From: Prauserella halophila
GTDB lineage: Bacteria > Actinomycetota > Actinomycetes > Mycobacteriales > Pseudonocardiaceae
Length of the DNA stretch: 64,000 bases
Direction: 5' to 3'
Assembly (NCBI RefSeq): GCF_024171895.1
Contig: NZ_JAMTCQ010000009.1
Coordinates: 1,179,285 to 1,243,284 of the forward strand
Part shown: piece after piece, positions 35,322 to 43,730 of the stretch
How positions within the stretch are numbered: the first letter of the stretch is position 1
How the letters are laid out: the number at the start of each line of letters is the position of its first letter
The notes under the pieces: generated by a model
What the model saw: the letters and a program-made list of their open reading frames with translations, nothing else
Databases searched by the model: none
Told to the model about the DNA's origin: nothing
Position numbers and translations under genes: made by a program

Positions 35322-36344
35322 TCAGTTCCCCGCGCTCAGCGTGCGGCGGATCTCGGTGGCTACGCCGTACATGCCGGCCGCGTTCGGGTGGTACGACATC
35401 GCGACCAGCGGATTGGTGTCCTTGCCCTGGATCCACGCCTGCAGGCCGGCGCACGCGTCGTGGCCGTAGGAAGCCGGGTACATGTCCACGAAGGACGCAC
35501 CGTGGTTCTCGGACGCCGTGCGGAGCTCGTCGTTCAGTGCGGTTTCGATGTCGTCGGCCCACGCCAGGTCGCCGTCGGCGAACGGCAGCACGTCCGGACA
35601 GGTGACGCCGGTTCCGGGGGCGGGCGTGATGCGTGGATATCCCACGACGAGCACCGTGGCGCGGGGCGAGGCCGCCGCGATCTCGTCGAGCACTGCGCCG
35701 ACCCGCTCCCCGGTGCGGGCCACGGCCTCGGCCAGGGTGTCGGTGCCTGCTTCCGTGAAGTGGTCGCGGCACGGGCTGCCGGAGGGGTTCTCATCGCGCA
35801 GTCCGGGGCAGATGCCGACGAGGTCGCCGAAGACGCCCTCGTCGTTGCCGCCGATGCCGAGCGTCACGAGGTCGGTGCCGGGCCGCAGTGCGTCGAGCTG
35901 GGGCGGGTTCGTGCCGAGCGGGGTGCGCTGCGGTTCGGTCATGTGACCGGTGGCCGCGCCGCCGCAGCTGACGTCTCGGAACGATCCGACGTGGGTCTGC
36001 GCGGCGAGGATGGTCGGGTAGTTCGTCGTCGACCGGGCGCAGCCGAGCGGCGCGGTCGGCTTGGGCAGCGGGACCAACGGCCCCGAGGTGTAGGAGTCGC
36101 CGAGCGCGACGTAGTGGCCGAACCGCGGCTGCCATCCGGTGGCCGAGGCCGACGGCGTGATCGCGAGCGTCATGGCCAGCGCGAGGGTGAGGGCCCCGAG
36201 CGTGGTCAGCAGTCGCGTCCCGCGGCGCGTGCCCGGGCGGGTGCGCGGACGGGTGCGCGGACGGGTGTGCGGTGCGGTCCGGTCGCGCCGTGCCGGTGCG
36301 TGGAAGTCGGTGTGGGTGGTGTGGTCGCCTCGCGATGTCCGCAT
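35322..36344 (-). CDS. secreted SGNH/GDSL-family lipase/esterase
   Basis: The 340-residue exported hydrolase has the SGNH blocks: GDSYTSG (catalytic Ser, block I), the Gly of GGAATG (block II), GGND (block III) and a final YHPN with His near the C-terminus (block V). A 42-residue N-terminal region is Arg/Thr-rich with a repeated TRPR/TRPG unit, then a hydrophobic signal core (LLTTLGALTLALAMTLAI) with cleavage near SASA. The repeated unit comes from a 12-bp tandem DNA repeat at 36242-36265. The next 156 bp, up to the LysR gene, holds nothing recognisable. Confidence 0.87.
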   Translation of the reverse strand: MRTSRGDHTTHTDFHAPARRDRTAPHTRPRTRPRTRPGTRRGTRLLTTLGALTLALAMTLAITPSASATGWQPRFGHYVALGDSYTSGPLVPLPKPTAPLGCARSTTNYPTILAAQTHVGSFRDVSCGGAATGHMTEPQRTPLGTNPPQLDALRPGTDLVTLGIGGNDEGVFGDLVGICPGLRDENPSGSPCRDHFTEAGTDTLAEAVARTGERVGAVLDEIAAASPRATVLVVGYPRITPAPGTGVTCPDVLPFADGDLAWADDIETALNDELRTASENHGASFVDMYPASYGHDACAGLQAWIQGKDTNPLVAMSYHPNAAGMYGVATEIRRTLSAGN

Positions 36345-36500
36345 GCGTCCCCGATCGCCGTCGGACAGGTCTGTTCTGTCCTATCCGGTGGCGAATGCCG
36401 GTGGCCAGACGGCGAACGGGTGGACGCCGTCCCCCGACCCGTGCACCCGGCGAACACGATCCGTGATCGCCGGGAAGGGTGATCTGTCGGCGTTCGACGG

Positions 36501-37520
36501 TCACGGTACGGGCTCGGTTCCATGTTCGTCGGCGGCCGCGTCGGCGCGGATGGCCCGGATCGACGCGGGCACCACCTCCCGGGCCCGCTCGGCCACGGTG
36601 CGGATGCGGCCGGTCAAGCGTCCCGTGTCCAGCCACGACAGTACCACCGGAAGCGCGGGCACCTCGTCGGCGAGAGGACGCGCCACCGCACGCCCCCCGT
36701 CATAGGTGACCGAGCCTGCCGAGACCTGGTTGAGGATCGCGAAGCCGTGGCCGCGGGCGACGAGCGCCCGAACCGCCTCGTAGTTCGTCGTGCGGTAGCG
36801 GACATCGGGCTGAATCCCGCTGTCGCGCAGCAACCGGATGAAATAGTCGCGGCTGCCGGGAAGGTCGAGCAGCACCATCGGTTCGCTCGCCAGCTCGCTC
36901 AGCGACACCTGAGGCTGCCGCGCCAGCCGGTGCGTGGGCGGCAACAGCACGTACGGCGGCGCCTCGGCCACCACCTCGTGGTCGATGTCTTCCGAGAGCA
37001 ACAGGTCGTAACCGATCGCCAGATCCACCGAACCCTCGCACAGCGCGGCGCCGACGTCGCTCGGTGCGGATTCGGTGACGATGACGTCGAGATCCGGGTA
37101 GCGACTGCGCAGGTCGGTCAGCAACGAGGGCAGTACGAACGGCATGAGCGTCACCATCACGGCGAGGCGCACGGTGCCGCGGACCGTGTCGCCGTCACCC
37201 TGGGCGGAGGCGACGACCTCACCGAGGTGGTCGAGCACCGACCGCGCGTCGCGGAGAAGGTCCCGCCCGGCGGGGGTCAGCACGAGCCCCTTCGAATGCT
37301 TACGGATGAACAACTGCGTGCCGAGCTGCCGCTCGAGCGCGGCCACCGCCGACGACACCGCTGACTGCGCCACGTGCAACCGCAGTGACGCCTCCGTCAT
37401 ACTGAGCCTGCTCGCGGCCTCCACGAAGTAGCGCAGCTGGGTCAGGGTCACCGAATGGGCGGGCGACGCCGCGGCGGCTCCACCGGAGTCGGGAACCGGC
37501 GTGAGGTCGGCGGCGGTCAC
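36501..37520 (-). CDS. LysR-family transcriptional regulator
   Basis: The 339-residue regulator has an N-terminal winged HTH (about 25-85: LTQLRYFVEAASRLSMTEASLRL in pieces, HVAQSAVSSAVAALERQLGTQLF) and a periplasmic-binding-like effector domain (about 110-310). It begins with GTG at 37520, overlapping the stop of the fused agmatinase-like ORF by 4 nt (GTGA), so it is co-expressed with the ABC transporter genes. It most likely controls the divergent pair of operons either side of 40.8-41.1 kb, where CATC/GATG dyads lie. Confidence 0.88.
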   Translation of the reverse strand: MTAADLTPVPDSGGAAAASPAHSVTLTQLRYFVEAASRLSMTEASLRLHVAQSAVSSAVAALERQLGTQLFIRKHSKGLVLTPAGRDLLRDARSVLDHLGEVVASAQGDGDTVRGTVRLAVMVTLMPFVLPSLLTDLRSRYPDLDVIVTESAPSDVGAALCEGSVDLAIGYDLLLSEDIDHEVVAEAPPYVLLPPTHRLARQPQVSLSELASEPMVLLDLPGSRDYFIRLLRDSGIQPDVRYRTTNYEAVRALVARGHGFAILNQVSAGSVTYDGGRAVARPLADEVPALPVVLSWLDTGRLTGRIRTVAERAREVVPASIRAIRADAAADEHGTEPVP

Positions 37521-38362
37521 GCCGGCTCCTGCGCCAGTTCACCGGCACGTACCCGCCGGAGAAGGCCGGACACGGCGGTGACGATCGTGTCGGCCTCGGT
37601 GCGGAGCGCCGCCAGATCGCTCTCGTACTCCGTGAGGTCGCCGAGTTTGTCTCCCAGGAAATCCGCGGGCGCGGCGAGCCGCGCCGCCAGCCACGTCTCC
37701 GGATCGGCCGACAGTTCGGGGTCGAAGACGCGGTCTCCGGGCTCGTTGCCGGCCATGTCCGGGTGGTAGTGCACGCGGTCGCGGCTCCCGGGACCTGCGG
37801 CGACGGATTCGAGGATGTCGACGCGCCACACGGCCGTGTCGAGCACGATCCTGGCCGACGAGTACACCGAACCGGTCTGCGGTTGTGGGTCCAGCAGCCG
37901 CAACTCCACGCGGACCCCGCGTTCCGCGCCCTCCTGGCCGGGATAGGGATCCGGGTCGACGAAGTACAGGTCCTCGACGAGGACGGCGAGCTTGCCGAAA
38001 CAGAACGTGCGCATCATGGTGAACCTCCGGGGAGTGTGCGTGCCGATTTCGCCGAGTGCGGCGTCGATGGAGAACGGGTTCGCCGCCACGTCACCGGCGT
38101 CGACGACCTGCGCGGCGCGGAAGGGGGCCACGTCCAGTTCCACGTGGTATGCGGGCCGCAGGTGACGCGACGCTTGGCGGACCGCCATCGGACCGAACCG
38201 CGCCCCGGGCCGGTACGGGGTGCCGCCGTCGAACGGCACACCCAGGACGGCGAGGTCGTAGTCGGTCACCGCGTCGATCGCAGGCAGGTGGGCGAACGTG
38301 GCCGCCTCGGCGAAGCGCGGCACCTCGGTGCCGCTCACCGGTTCCACGGGACCGGGTGTCAT
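37517..38362 (-). CDS. truncated agmatinase N-terminus fused in frame to an unidentified domain
   Basis: One frame encodes 281 residues. Residues about 1-108 read as the start of an agmatinase/arginase-family enzyme (DYDLAVLGVPFDGGTPYRPG, GPMAVRQASRHLRPAY, VVDAGDVAANPFSID, each a familiar segment) but stop before any of the Mn ligands (His, DxHxD, DxD). At about residue 109-115 it joins THTPRRFT and then MMRTFCFGKLAVLVEDLYF, a separate domain of roughly 165 residues that I do not recognise. The ATG ATG at 38015-38020 has its own strong CCCCGGAGG, so the second domain may be translated alone. Overlaps with the ABC gene (ATGA) and LysR gene (GTGA) remain intact. I read this as an internal deletion of an agmatinase gene. 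Confidence 0.75.
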   Translation of the reverse strand: MTPGPVEPVSGTEVPRFAEAATFAHLPAIDAVTDYDLAVLGVPFDGGTPYRPGARFGPMAVRQASRHLRPAYHVELDVAPFRAAQVVDAGDVAANPFSIDAALGEIGTHTPRRFTMMRTFCFGKLAVLVEDLYFVDPDPYPGQEGAERGVRVELRLLDPQPQTGSVYSSARIVLDTAVWRVDILESVAAGPGSRDRVHYHPDMAGNEPGDRVFDPELSADPETWLAARLAAPADFLGDKLGDLTEYESDLAALRTEADTIVTAVSGLLRRVRAGELAQEPA

Positions 38363-39903
38363 GAGCGCACCTCCTCGGCCGCCGGTGCGGTGTGGTCGAC
38401 CTGCTGCAGGAAGCGCGCGACCCGCGGGGTGGCGCCCGTGCCGAGCACTTCGTCCGGCGGGCCCTGGGCGGCGACCCGGCCGTCCTCCATGAACACGACC
38501 CAGTCGGCCACGTCGCGGGCGAGGCGCATCTCGTGGGTCACGACGACCATCGTGCGGCCCTCGTCGGCCAGGTCGGCGATCGTGCCGAGTACCTCGCCCA
38601 CCAGCTCCGGGTCCAGTGCCGAGGTGGGCTCGTCGAACAACAGAACCTTCGGGTTCATCGCGATGGCGCGTGCGATCGCCACCCGCTGTTGCTGCCCGCC
38701 CGAGAGCTGGTGCGGGTACTTGTCGGCGTGCTCGCGCAGCCCCACCCGTTCGAGGAGATCCAGCGCACCGGCACGGTCGACGGCGCCGCGCAGCCGCAAC
38801 GCCGTCGGCGCCAGGAGCACGTTCTCGACCGACGTCCGGTGCGGGAACAGGTTGAACCGCTGGAACACCATCCCCACCTCGCGCCGTTGCCGTGACACCT
38901 CGGCGTCCGAGAGGTCGTGGGGCTTGCCGGAGTCGTCGAGCTTGTAGCCCATGAGGGCGCCGTTGATCTCGACCCGTCCCGAGTCGACGGACTCCAGGTG
39001 GTTCAGGGTGCGCAGCAACGTCGTCTTCCCGGACCCCGACGGCCCGATGACGACCACGACCTCGCCCTCGTGGACGTCGAGATCCACATCGGACAGTACG
39101 GTGTTGTCGCCGAACGACTTGTCGACATCCTCGACCCGGACGACGGGTGTGCCGGTGTGCTCCCGGCGCGGCCGCGCCAGGAGCACGGGACGGTCGGTGC
39201 GGTCGGCGGACGCGACGGCGGCGGTCTTCCGCCGCGTGACGTCGAGCCGGTTCTCGATGAGCCTGCGCACGATGTCGAAGAAGCTGACGATGAGCACGTA
39301 GTAGAACGCCACCATGAGCATCGTCTCGAGCACTTTGAAGTTGTCGGTGTACAGCCGCTGGCCGACGAGCAGGATCTCCGTCAGCGAAATGGTCGACACC
39401 AGCGAGGAGAGCTTGATGATCGTCGTCAGCTCGTTGCCCAGCGACGGGATCGCCACCCGGAAGGCCTGCGGCAGCACGACGAGCCGCTGCACCGTCAGGT
39501 ACCGCAATCCCAGCGCCTGTGCGGCCTCCCGCTGGTCGGGGCGTACCGACAGCAGTCCACCCCGGTGGATCTCCGCCATGTAGGCGCCTTCGCTGAGTAC
39601 CAGCGAGATCAGGCCGACGACGAAGGCCGAGCCGAGCACGTCGGCCAGCCCCGGGAACAGCTGCGGCAGGTTGTAGACGAACACCAGCAGCACGAGGAGC
39701 GGGAGGCTGCGGAACAGCCACACGTATCCCGACGCGAGCCAGCGCACCGGTCCGATCCGGGACTCCTTCATGAAGGCGGCGACGATGCCGACGGCGTTGC
39801 CGAGCAGCCACGAGGCCACGCTCAGCGCCACGACGACGAGACACGCCGTCCAGAAGTCCCCGAACGACAGCAGGCTCAGCGCGTAGTTCCAGTCGAAACT
39901 CAT
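38359..39903 (-). CDS. amino-acid ABC transporter permease-ATPase fusion
   Basis: The 514-residue protein joins a HisM/GlnP-type permease (about 1-215, with the EAAQALGLRYLTVQRLVVLPQA EAA loop, given in parts) to a polar-amino-acid-type ATPase (about 245-500: Walker A GPSGSGKTT, signature LSGGQQQRVAIARA, Walker B VLLFDEPTSALD, switch His in VTHEM). Such permease-ATPase fusions occur in actinobacteria. The solute is probably an amino acid or derivative. ATG at 39903, 9 bp after the binding-protein gene. Confidence 0.92.
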   Translation of the reverse strand: MSFDWNYALSLLSFGDFWTACLVVVALSVASWLLGNAVGIVAAFMKESRIGPVRWLASGYVWLFRSLPLLVLLVFVYNLPQLFPGLADVLGSAFVVGLISLVLSEGAYMAEIHRGGLLSVRPDQREAAQALGLRYLTVQRLVVLPQAFRVAIPSLGNELTTIIKLSSLVSTISLTEILLVGQRLYTDNFKVLETMLMVAFYYVLIVSFFDIVRRLIENRLDVTRRKTAAVASADRTDRPVLLARPRREHTGTPVVRVEDVDKSFGDNTVLSDVDLDVHEGEVVVVIGPSGSGKTTLLRTLNHLESVDSGRVEINGALMGYKLDDSGKPHDLSDAEVSRQRREVGMVFQRFNLFPHRTSVENVLLAPTALRLRGAVDRAGALDLLERVGLREHADKYPHQLSGGQQQRVAIARAIAMNPKVLLFDEPTSALDPELVGEVLGTIADLADEGRTMVVVTHEMRLARDVADWVVFMEDGRVAAQGPPDEVLGTGATPRVARFLQQVDHTAPAAEEVRS

Positions 39904-39912
39904 CCGGGCGCC

Positions 39913-40770
39913 TCAGCTGTTCTTCGACTCTTCGAGTACCCGGTCGTCGACCGGCTCCAGGTTGTAGGACTCGAGCAGTCGCTCGTAGGTCCCGTCGTCC
40001 TTCATCTCCTGGATGGCCTGCTCGATGGACGCGCGCAGCTCGTCGTTGCCCTTGTTGACGGCCAGGCCCACCGCCGTCGGCCAGAGCAGCTCGTCGTCGA
40101 GGAGCTTCAGCGCACCGTCGGAGGACTCGACGACGTCCGCGGCCACCGCGGCGTCGGTCACCGTGGCCTGGACCTGGCCCGCTCGCATCGCCGACGTGGC
40201 CTCGGGGTCGGTGGGGTACTCGCGGGCATCGACGGCACCCTCTCCCGCTTCGTCGCACAGCGACGGGATCTTCTCCGCGGCGGCGTCGTGGTGCACGCTG
40301 CCGGTCAGCGCGCCCACGCTCCGTCCGCACAGGTCGGTGAGTTCGGTGGCATCGGAGTCACCGGCGACGATGATCGACGAACCGGTCTGGAAGTACGGCA
40401 CCATGTCCACCTGTTCGAGACGTTCCGCCGAGAAGTAGAGCGCCGAGGCCACCATGTCGTAGCGGTTCCCCTTGAGTCCCTGGATGATCTGGGCGAATCG
40501 CACGTCCTGATAGTCGGGGGTCATGCCCATCTTCTCGGTCATAGCGTCGACGAACTCGACGTCGAACCCGGCGGGCTGTCCGTCCTCCCGCTGGTCGTAC
40601 GGCGGGTAGGTCAGGTCGATACCGACGGACAGGTCGCCGCCGGAGCCCGTGTCGGATCCTCCGCAGGCGGCGGTGGCGAGGAGGGCCGCACCGGCGGCGA
40701 AGGCGGCGAACCGGCGGAACCGGGCGGAGCCGCTACAGGGACGGGGAGATGGCGCGGGGGAGTGGGTCAT
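39913..40770 (-). CDS. ABC transporter substrate-binding lipoprotein (amino-acid type)
   Basis: The 285-residue lipoprotein has a signal peptide ending in a lipobox with Cys36 (LLATAACGG) and an SBP_bac_3-type fold: DLTYPPYDQREDGQPAGFDVE in pieces, DYQDVRFAQIIQGLKGNRYDM in pieces, and LLDDELLWPTAVGLAVNKGN. It delivers the solute to the fused permease-ATPase encoded directly downstream. It is the first gene of the minus-strand operon, divergent from hpaB. Confidence 0.92.
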   Translation of the reverse strand: MTHSPAPSPRPCSGSARFRRFAAFAAGAALLATAACGGSDTGSGGDLSVGIDLTYPPYDQREDGQPAGFDVEFVDAMTEKMGMTPDYQDVRFAQIIQGLKGNRYDMVASALYFSAERLEQVDMVPYFQTGSSIIVAGDSDATELTDLCGRSVGALTGSVHHDAAAEKIPSLCDEAGEGAVDAREYPTDPEATSAMRAGQVQATVTDAAVAADVVESSDGALKLLDDELLWPTAVGLAVNKGNDELRASIEQAIQEMKDDGTYERLLESYNLEPVDDRVLEESKNS

Positions 40771-40877
40771 CGCGATTTCCCTTCGTGCGAGCCGACGTTC
40801 GACGTCGTCCGAGTGAGCGAAGCGGGGAAGACACGTCCGAGGTTATGCGCGCACCGAGGCCGCGAATAAGCGGCGAA

Positions 40878-40929
40878 CATCGATGAACTGCATCATGTGA
40901 TCCGATGAAACATCTGCGAAATCCGATGT
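40878..40929. promoter_or_regulatory. CATC/GATG dyads in the divergent promoter region
   Basis: In the 373-bp gap between the binding-protein and HpaB-like genes lie CATCGATG (40878-40885), CATC-N9-GATG (40891-40907) and ACATC-N10-GATGT (40910-40929), three short dyads in 52 bp. They fit operator sites for the LysR regulator encoded in the minus-strand operon. The rest of the gap shows nothing recognisable. Confidence 0.4.
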
Positions 40930-41143
40930 GAGCGTGGACGTATCGTGAATCCGCCGTGTGGCGGGGAATCCGGCGGTCACGCGACGTTCGTGTTGCGCCG
41001 GTATTGCGGTGTCGGATTCATCTCATTCGACGATGCCGACGATCGGAACTCCGTGTTTTACAGATTCCGTGCTGCCACCGAATGCTGGTGGTCATCTCGG
41101 CCACTCATGACAGGCCGCGCCCACTTACGAGGAGAACGTCAGC

Positions 41144-42613
41144 ATGATCCGTACCGGTGAGGAGTACCGCGACTCCATTCGCGACGGCCGCGAAGTCTGG
41201 ATGGGCAACGAACGTGTGCGGGACGTGACGACACATCGGGCGTTCAAGCCGATCGTGGATGTCCGTGCCCACCTCTACGACATGGCCCACGACTCCGGCA
41301 CGCGTGACGTGATGACCTACCACGATCCGGACAGTGGCGAGACCAATTGCATCGCCAACCGACTGCCGCGCACTCAGCAGGACTGGTGGGACAAACGCGC
41401 TGCGACCGATCTGGTCATGGACCACGCCCGTGGCGTCGTCACGCGCGTCGGCGACGAGACCATCGGCGAGATGTGGTCGCTCTACGACGGCCAGGACGTG
41501 CTCAACGAGGTGGACCCGCGTTTCGCCGAGAACATCCGCAACCATGTGCACCGGGCCGTGACCGCCGACCCGTTCCACGTCTCGGCGAACACCGACCCGA
41601 AGGGCGACCGTTCCCGTGCGCCGCAGGACCAGGACCCCGACATGCTGCTGCACATCGTGCGGGAGACCGACAACGGCATCGTGGTGCGCGGGGCGAAGTA
41701 CGAGACGGCGGCCGCGTACTCGAACCAGGCGTTCACGAAACCCACGATCGCCAACTGGGGCAACGACGAGATGTCCGACTACGCCGTCGGTTTCATTCTC
41801 GACATGGGATCGCCGGGCCTCAAGTTCATCTGCCGGGACGGTTTCGCCGGCCGCGTGCCGGAGGCGGACTACCCGTTGTCGAACCGGGTGGACGAGGTCG
41901 AGTCCATGGTGGTCTTCGACGACGTCGAGATCCCGTGGGAGAACGTACTGTTCTACCGCCACACGCGCGCCGCCACATACATCCGGTCCACGCTGCACCG
42001 CTACAGCGCGTTCGCCTACGTGCAGCGGACGCTGCGGTTCGCCGACCTGATGATCGGCGCCGCGCTGTGGAACGCCAAACAGACCGGACTCGACAAGCAG
42101 CAGGCGGTGCAGGAGAAGCTGGCGACACTGGCGACGTATCGCGAGACGATCAGCGCGCACCTCACGGCGTCGATCGTCATGGCAGAGCCCAGCCCCGGCG
42201 GGCTGCTGATGCCCAACCAGTCGTTGCTCTACACGGGCCGGGTCGCCGCGCTCACACCGCTGGCGGAGATGATGCATCTGGCGCGCGAGCTGTGCGGCGG
42301 GCAGATCTGCATCACGCCCGACGCCGCGGCGTTCGACAACCCGGCTACCGCGGGATGGCTGGACAAGTTCTACTCGATCAACGAGAACTGGGTCGCCGAC
42401 GATCGCCGCAAACTCCTCGCCATGGCACGCGATCTACTCAACAGCGACTACGCGGGACATCGGCTGGCGTTCCAGCTGTTCGCACAGGCACCGCCGTTCG
42501 CACATCTCGCGGCCGTCTACCACAACTTCGACTACGCCGGTCCGCTCGATCTGGTCCGGGACGTGGCGGACCTGTCGGACAAGGTTCTCGGACAGAAGGG
42601 TGCCACCGTATGA
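41144..42613 (+). CDS. 4-hydroxyphenylacetate 3-monooxygenase-family oxygenase (HpaB-like)
   Basis: The 489-residue protein belongs to the HpaB family, the FADH2-dependent oxygenase components of two-component flavin monooxygenases. Recognisable are MIRTGEEYRDSIRDGREVW, ANWGNDEMSDYAVGF, SRVDEVESMVVFDDVEIPWENVLFYR-like text, and GRVAALTPLAEMMHLARELCGGQICITPDA in pieces. It needs a separate flavin reductase, which is not in the window. The substrate need not be a phenol: the neighbours RidA, DUF1028 and M20 point to a nitrogen compound. GAGGAGAA precedes the ATG. First of a four-gene operon with 4-nt or 1-nt overlaps. Confidence 0.88.
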   Translation: MIRTGEEYRDSIRDGREVWMGNERVRDVTTHRAFKPIVDVRAHLYDMAHDSGTRDVMTYHDPDSGETNCIANRLPRTQQDWWDKRAATDLVMDHARGVVTRVGDETIGEMWSLYDGQDVLNEVDPRFAENIRNHVHRAVTADPFHVSANTDPKGDRSRAPQDQDPDMLLHIVRETDNGIVVRGAKYETAAAYSNQAFTKPTIANWGNDEMSDYAVGFILDMGSPGLKFICRDGFAGRVPEADYPLSNRVDEVESMVVFDDVEIPWENVLFYRHTRAATYIRSTLHRYSAFAYVQRTLRFADLMIGAALWNAKQTGLDKQQAVQEKLATLATYRETISAHLTASIVMAEPSPGGLLMPNQSLLYTGRVAALTPLAEMMHLARELCGGQICITPDAAAFDNPATAGWLDKFYSINENWVADDRRKLLAMARDLLNSDYAGHRLAFQLFAQAPPFAHLAAVYHNFDYAGPLDLVRDVADLSDKVLGQKGATV

Positions 42614-43059
42614 CCGGCCAACAGCTGCGGCCCGCCCACACCCGGATCCGGACGTTCAACACGGCCGAGACGTACCCCGAGCAGAATCTCGACAACGACC
42701 TGTGCCAGGCGGTCGTGGCCGGGGGTGTGGTGTACCTGCGCGGCCAGGTCGGCCAGGATCTCGACACACGCGAGAGCGTCGGCATCGGCGACGCAACGGC
42801 TCAGACGCGCAAGGCCATGGCGAACATCGCGCAGCTGCTCGACGAATCGGGAAGCGGGTTGCGGGACATCGTCAAGATCGTCGTGTACCTGACCGACGTG
42901 CGCCATCGGGAAGAGGTGTACCGCGAAATGGGAACCTGGTTGCGCGGTGTGTATCCGGTTTCGACCGGTTTGATCGTGGACGGGCTCGCGCGGCCGGAGT
43001 GGGTCGTCGAGATCGATGCGACGGCCGTCCTCAGCGGCGAGTACGGGGAGGACGCATGA
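42610..43059 (+). CDS. RidA/YjgF-family protein
   Basis: The 149-residue protein belongs to the RidA family, which deaminates reactive enamines/imines or acts on related intermediates. Seen are NTAETYPEQNLDND, VAGGVVYLRGQVGQD, ANIAQLLDESGSGLRDIVKIVVYLTD in pieces and the Arg-containing PEWVVEIDATAV end (family Arg/Glu positions). Its ATG overlaps the HpaB-like stop (ATGA). In this context it probably processes an unstable imine formed by the oxygenase. Confidence 0.88.
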   Translation: MTGQQLRPAHTRIRTFNTAETYPEQNLDNDLCQAVVAGGVVYLRGQVGQDLDTRESVGIGDATAQTRKAMANIAQLLDESGSGLRDIVKIVVYLTDVRHREEVYREMGTWLRGVYPVSTGLIVDGLARPEWVVEIDATAVLSGEYGEDA

Positions 43060-43730
43060 CCTTCTCGCTCGCGGCGCGGGATCCTGCGACCGGTGGACTC
43101 GGTGTCGTCGTCAGTTCGTCGAGTCCGGCAGTGGCGTCACGGTGCGCGCACGTACGAACCGGCGTCGGAGCGGTGACCTCGCAGAACGTCACGAACCCCG
43201 CACTGGGACCGGTGGGGCTCGATGCGCTGGCGACCGGTGCGGACGCATCGGAAGCCGTCGCGGCGATGGTCGCCGCCGATGCGTTCCCGGAGTATCGCCA
43301 GCTGTCCGTGGTGTCGGCTTCGGGAGGGGCCGCGGCTCATTCCGGCTCGAACACTCTCGGCACCCACACGTCGGTCACCGGCGACGGGGCGGTCGTGGCG
43401 GGCAACCTGCTCGCTACGGAGTCGGTGGCACACGCGATGATGGCGGGTTACACGGGCAGCCGGGCGGAGACGTTCGAGCAGCGGCTGCTGGACGGTTACG
43501 CCGTGGCGCTGGAGGCTGGTGGCGAGGAGGGTCCCGTGCGGTCGGTGGGCCTCGTCGTGGTCGAGGACGTGCCATGGGCGGTGACCGACCTGCGCGTGGA
43601 CGACGCGGACGATCCGTTCGGCGAGCTGCGTCGGCTCTGGCGACTGTGGGCACCGCAGAAGGCGGCCTACCGGGTCCGCGGCATCGACCCGCGACAGGCA
43701 CCCTCCTACGGCGTGCCGGGAGACCTCTGA
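43056..43730 (+). CDS. DUF1028 family protein (predicted Ntn-hydrolase)
   Basis: The 224-residue protein starts MTFSLAARDPATGGLGVVVSS and continues with ARTGVGAVTSQNVTNPALGPVGLDAL-type text and GDGAVVAGNLLA, the DUF1028 signature. The family is predicted to have an N-terminal-nucleophile hydrolase fold and often lies in amino-acid or amide catabolic operons. Its ATG overlaps the RidA stop (ATGA), and its TGA overlaps the M20 start (TGATG). Function unproven. Confidence 0.85.
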   Translation: MTFSLAARDPATGGLGVVVSSSSPAVASRCAHVRTGVGAVTSQNVTNPALGPVGLDALATGADASEAVAAMVAADAFPEYRQLSVVSASGGAAAHSGSNTLGTHTSVTGDGAVVAGNLLATESVAHAMMAGYTGSRAETFEQRLLDGYAVALEAGGEEGPVRSVGLVVVEDVPWAVTDLRVDDADDPFGELRRLWRLWAPQKAAYRVRGIDPRQAPSYGVPGDL

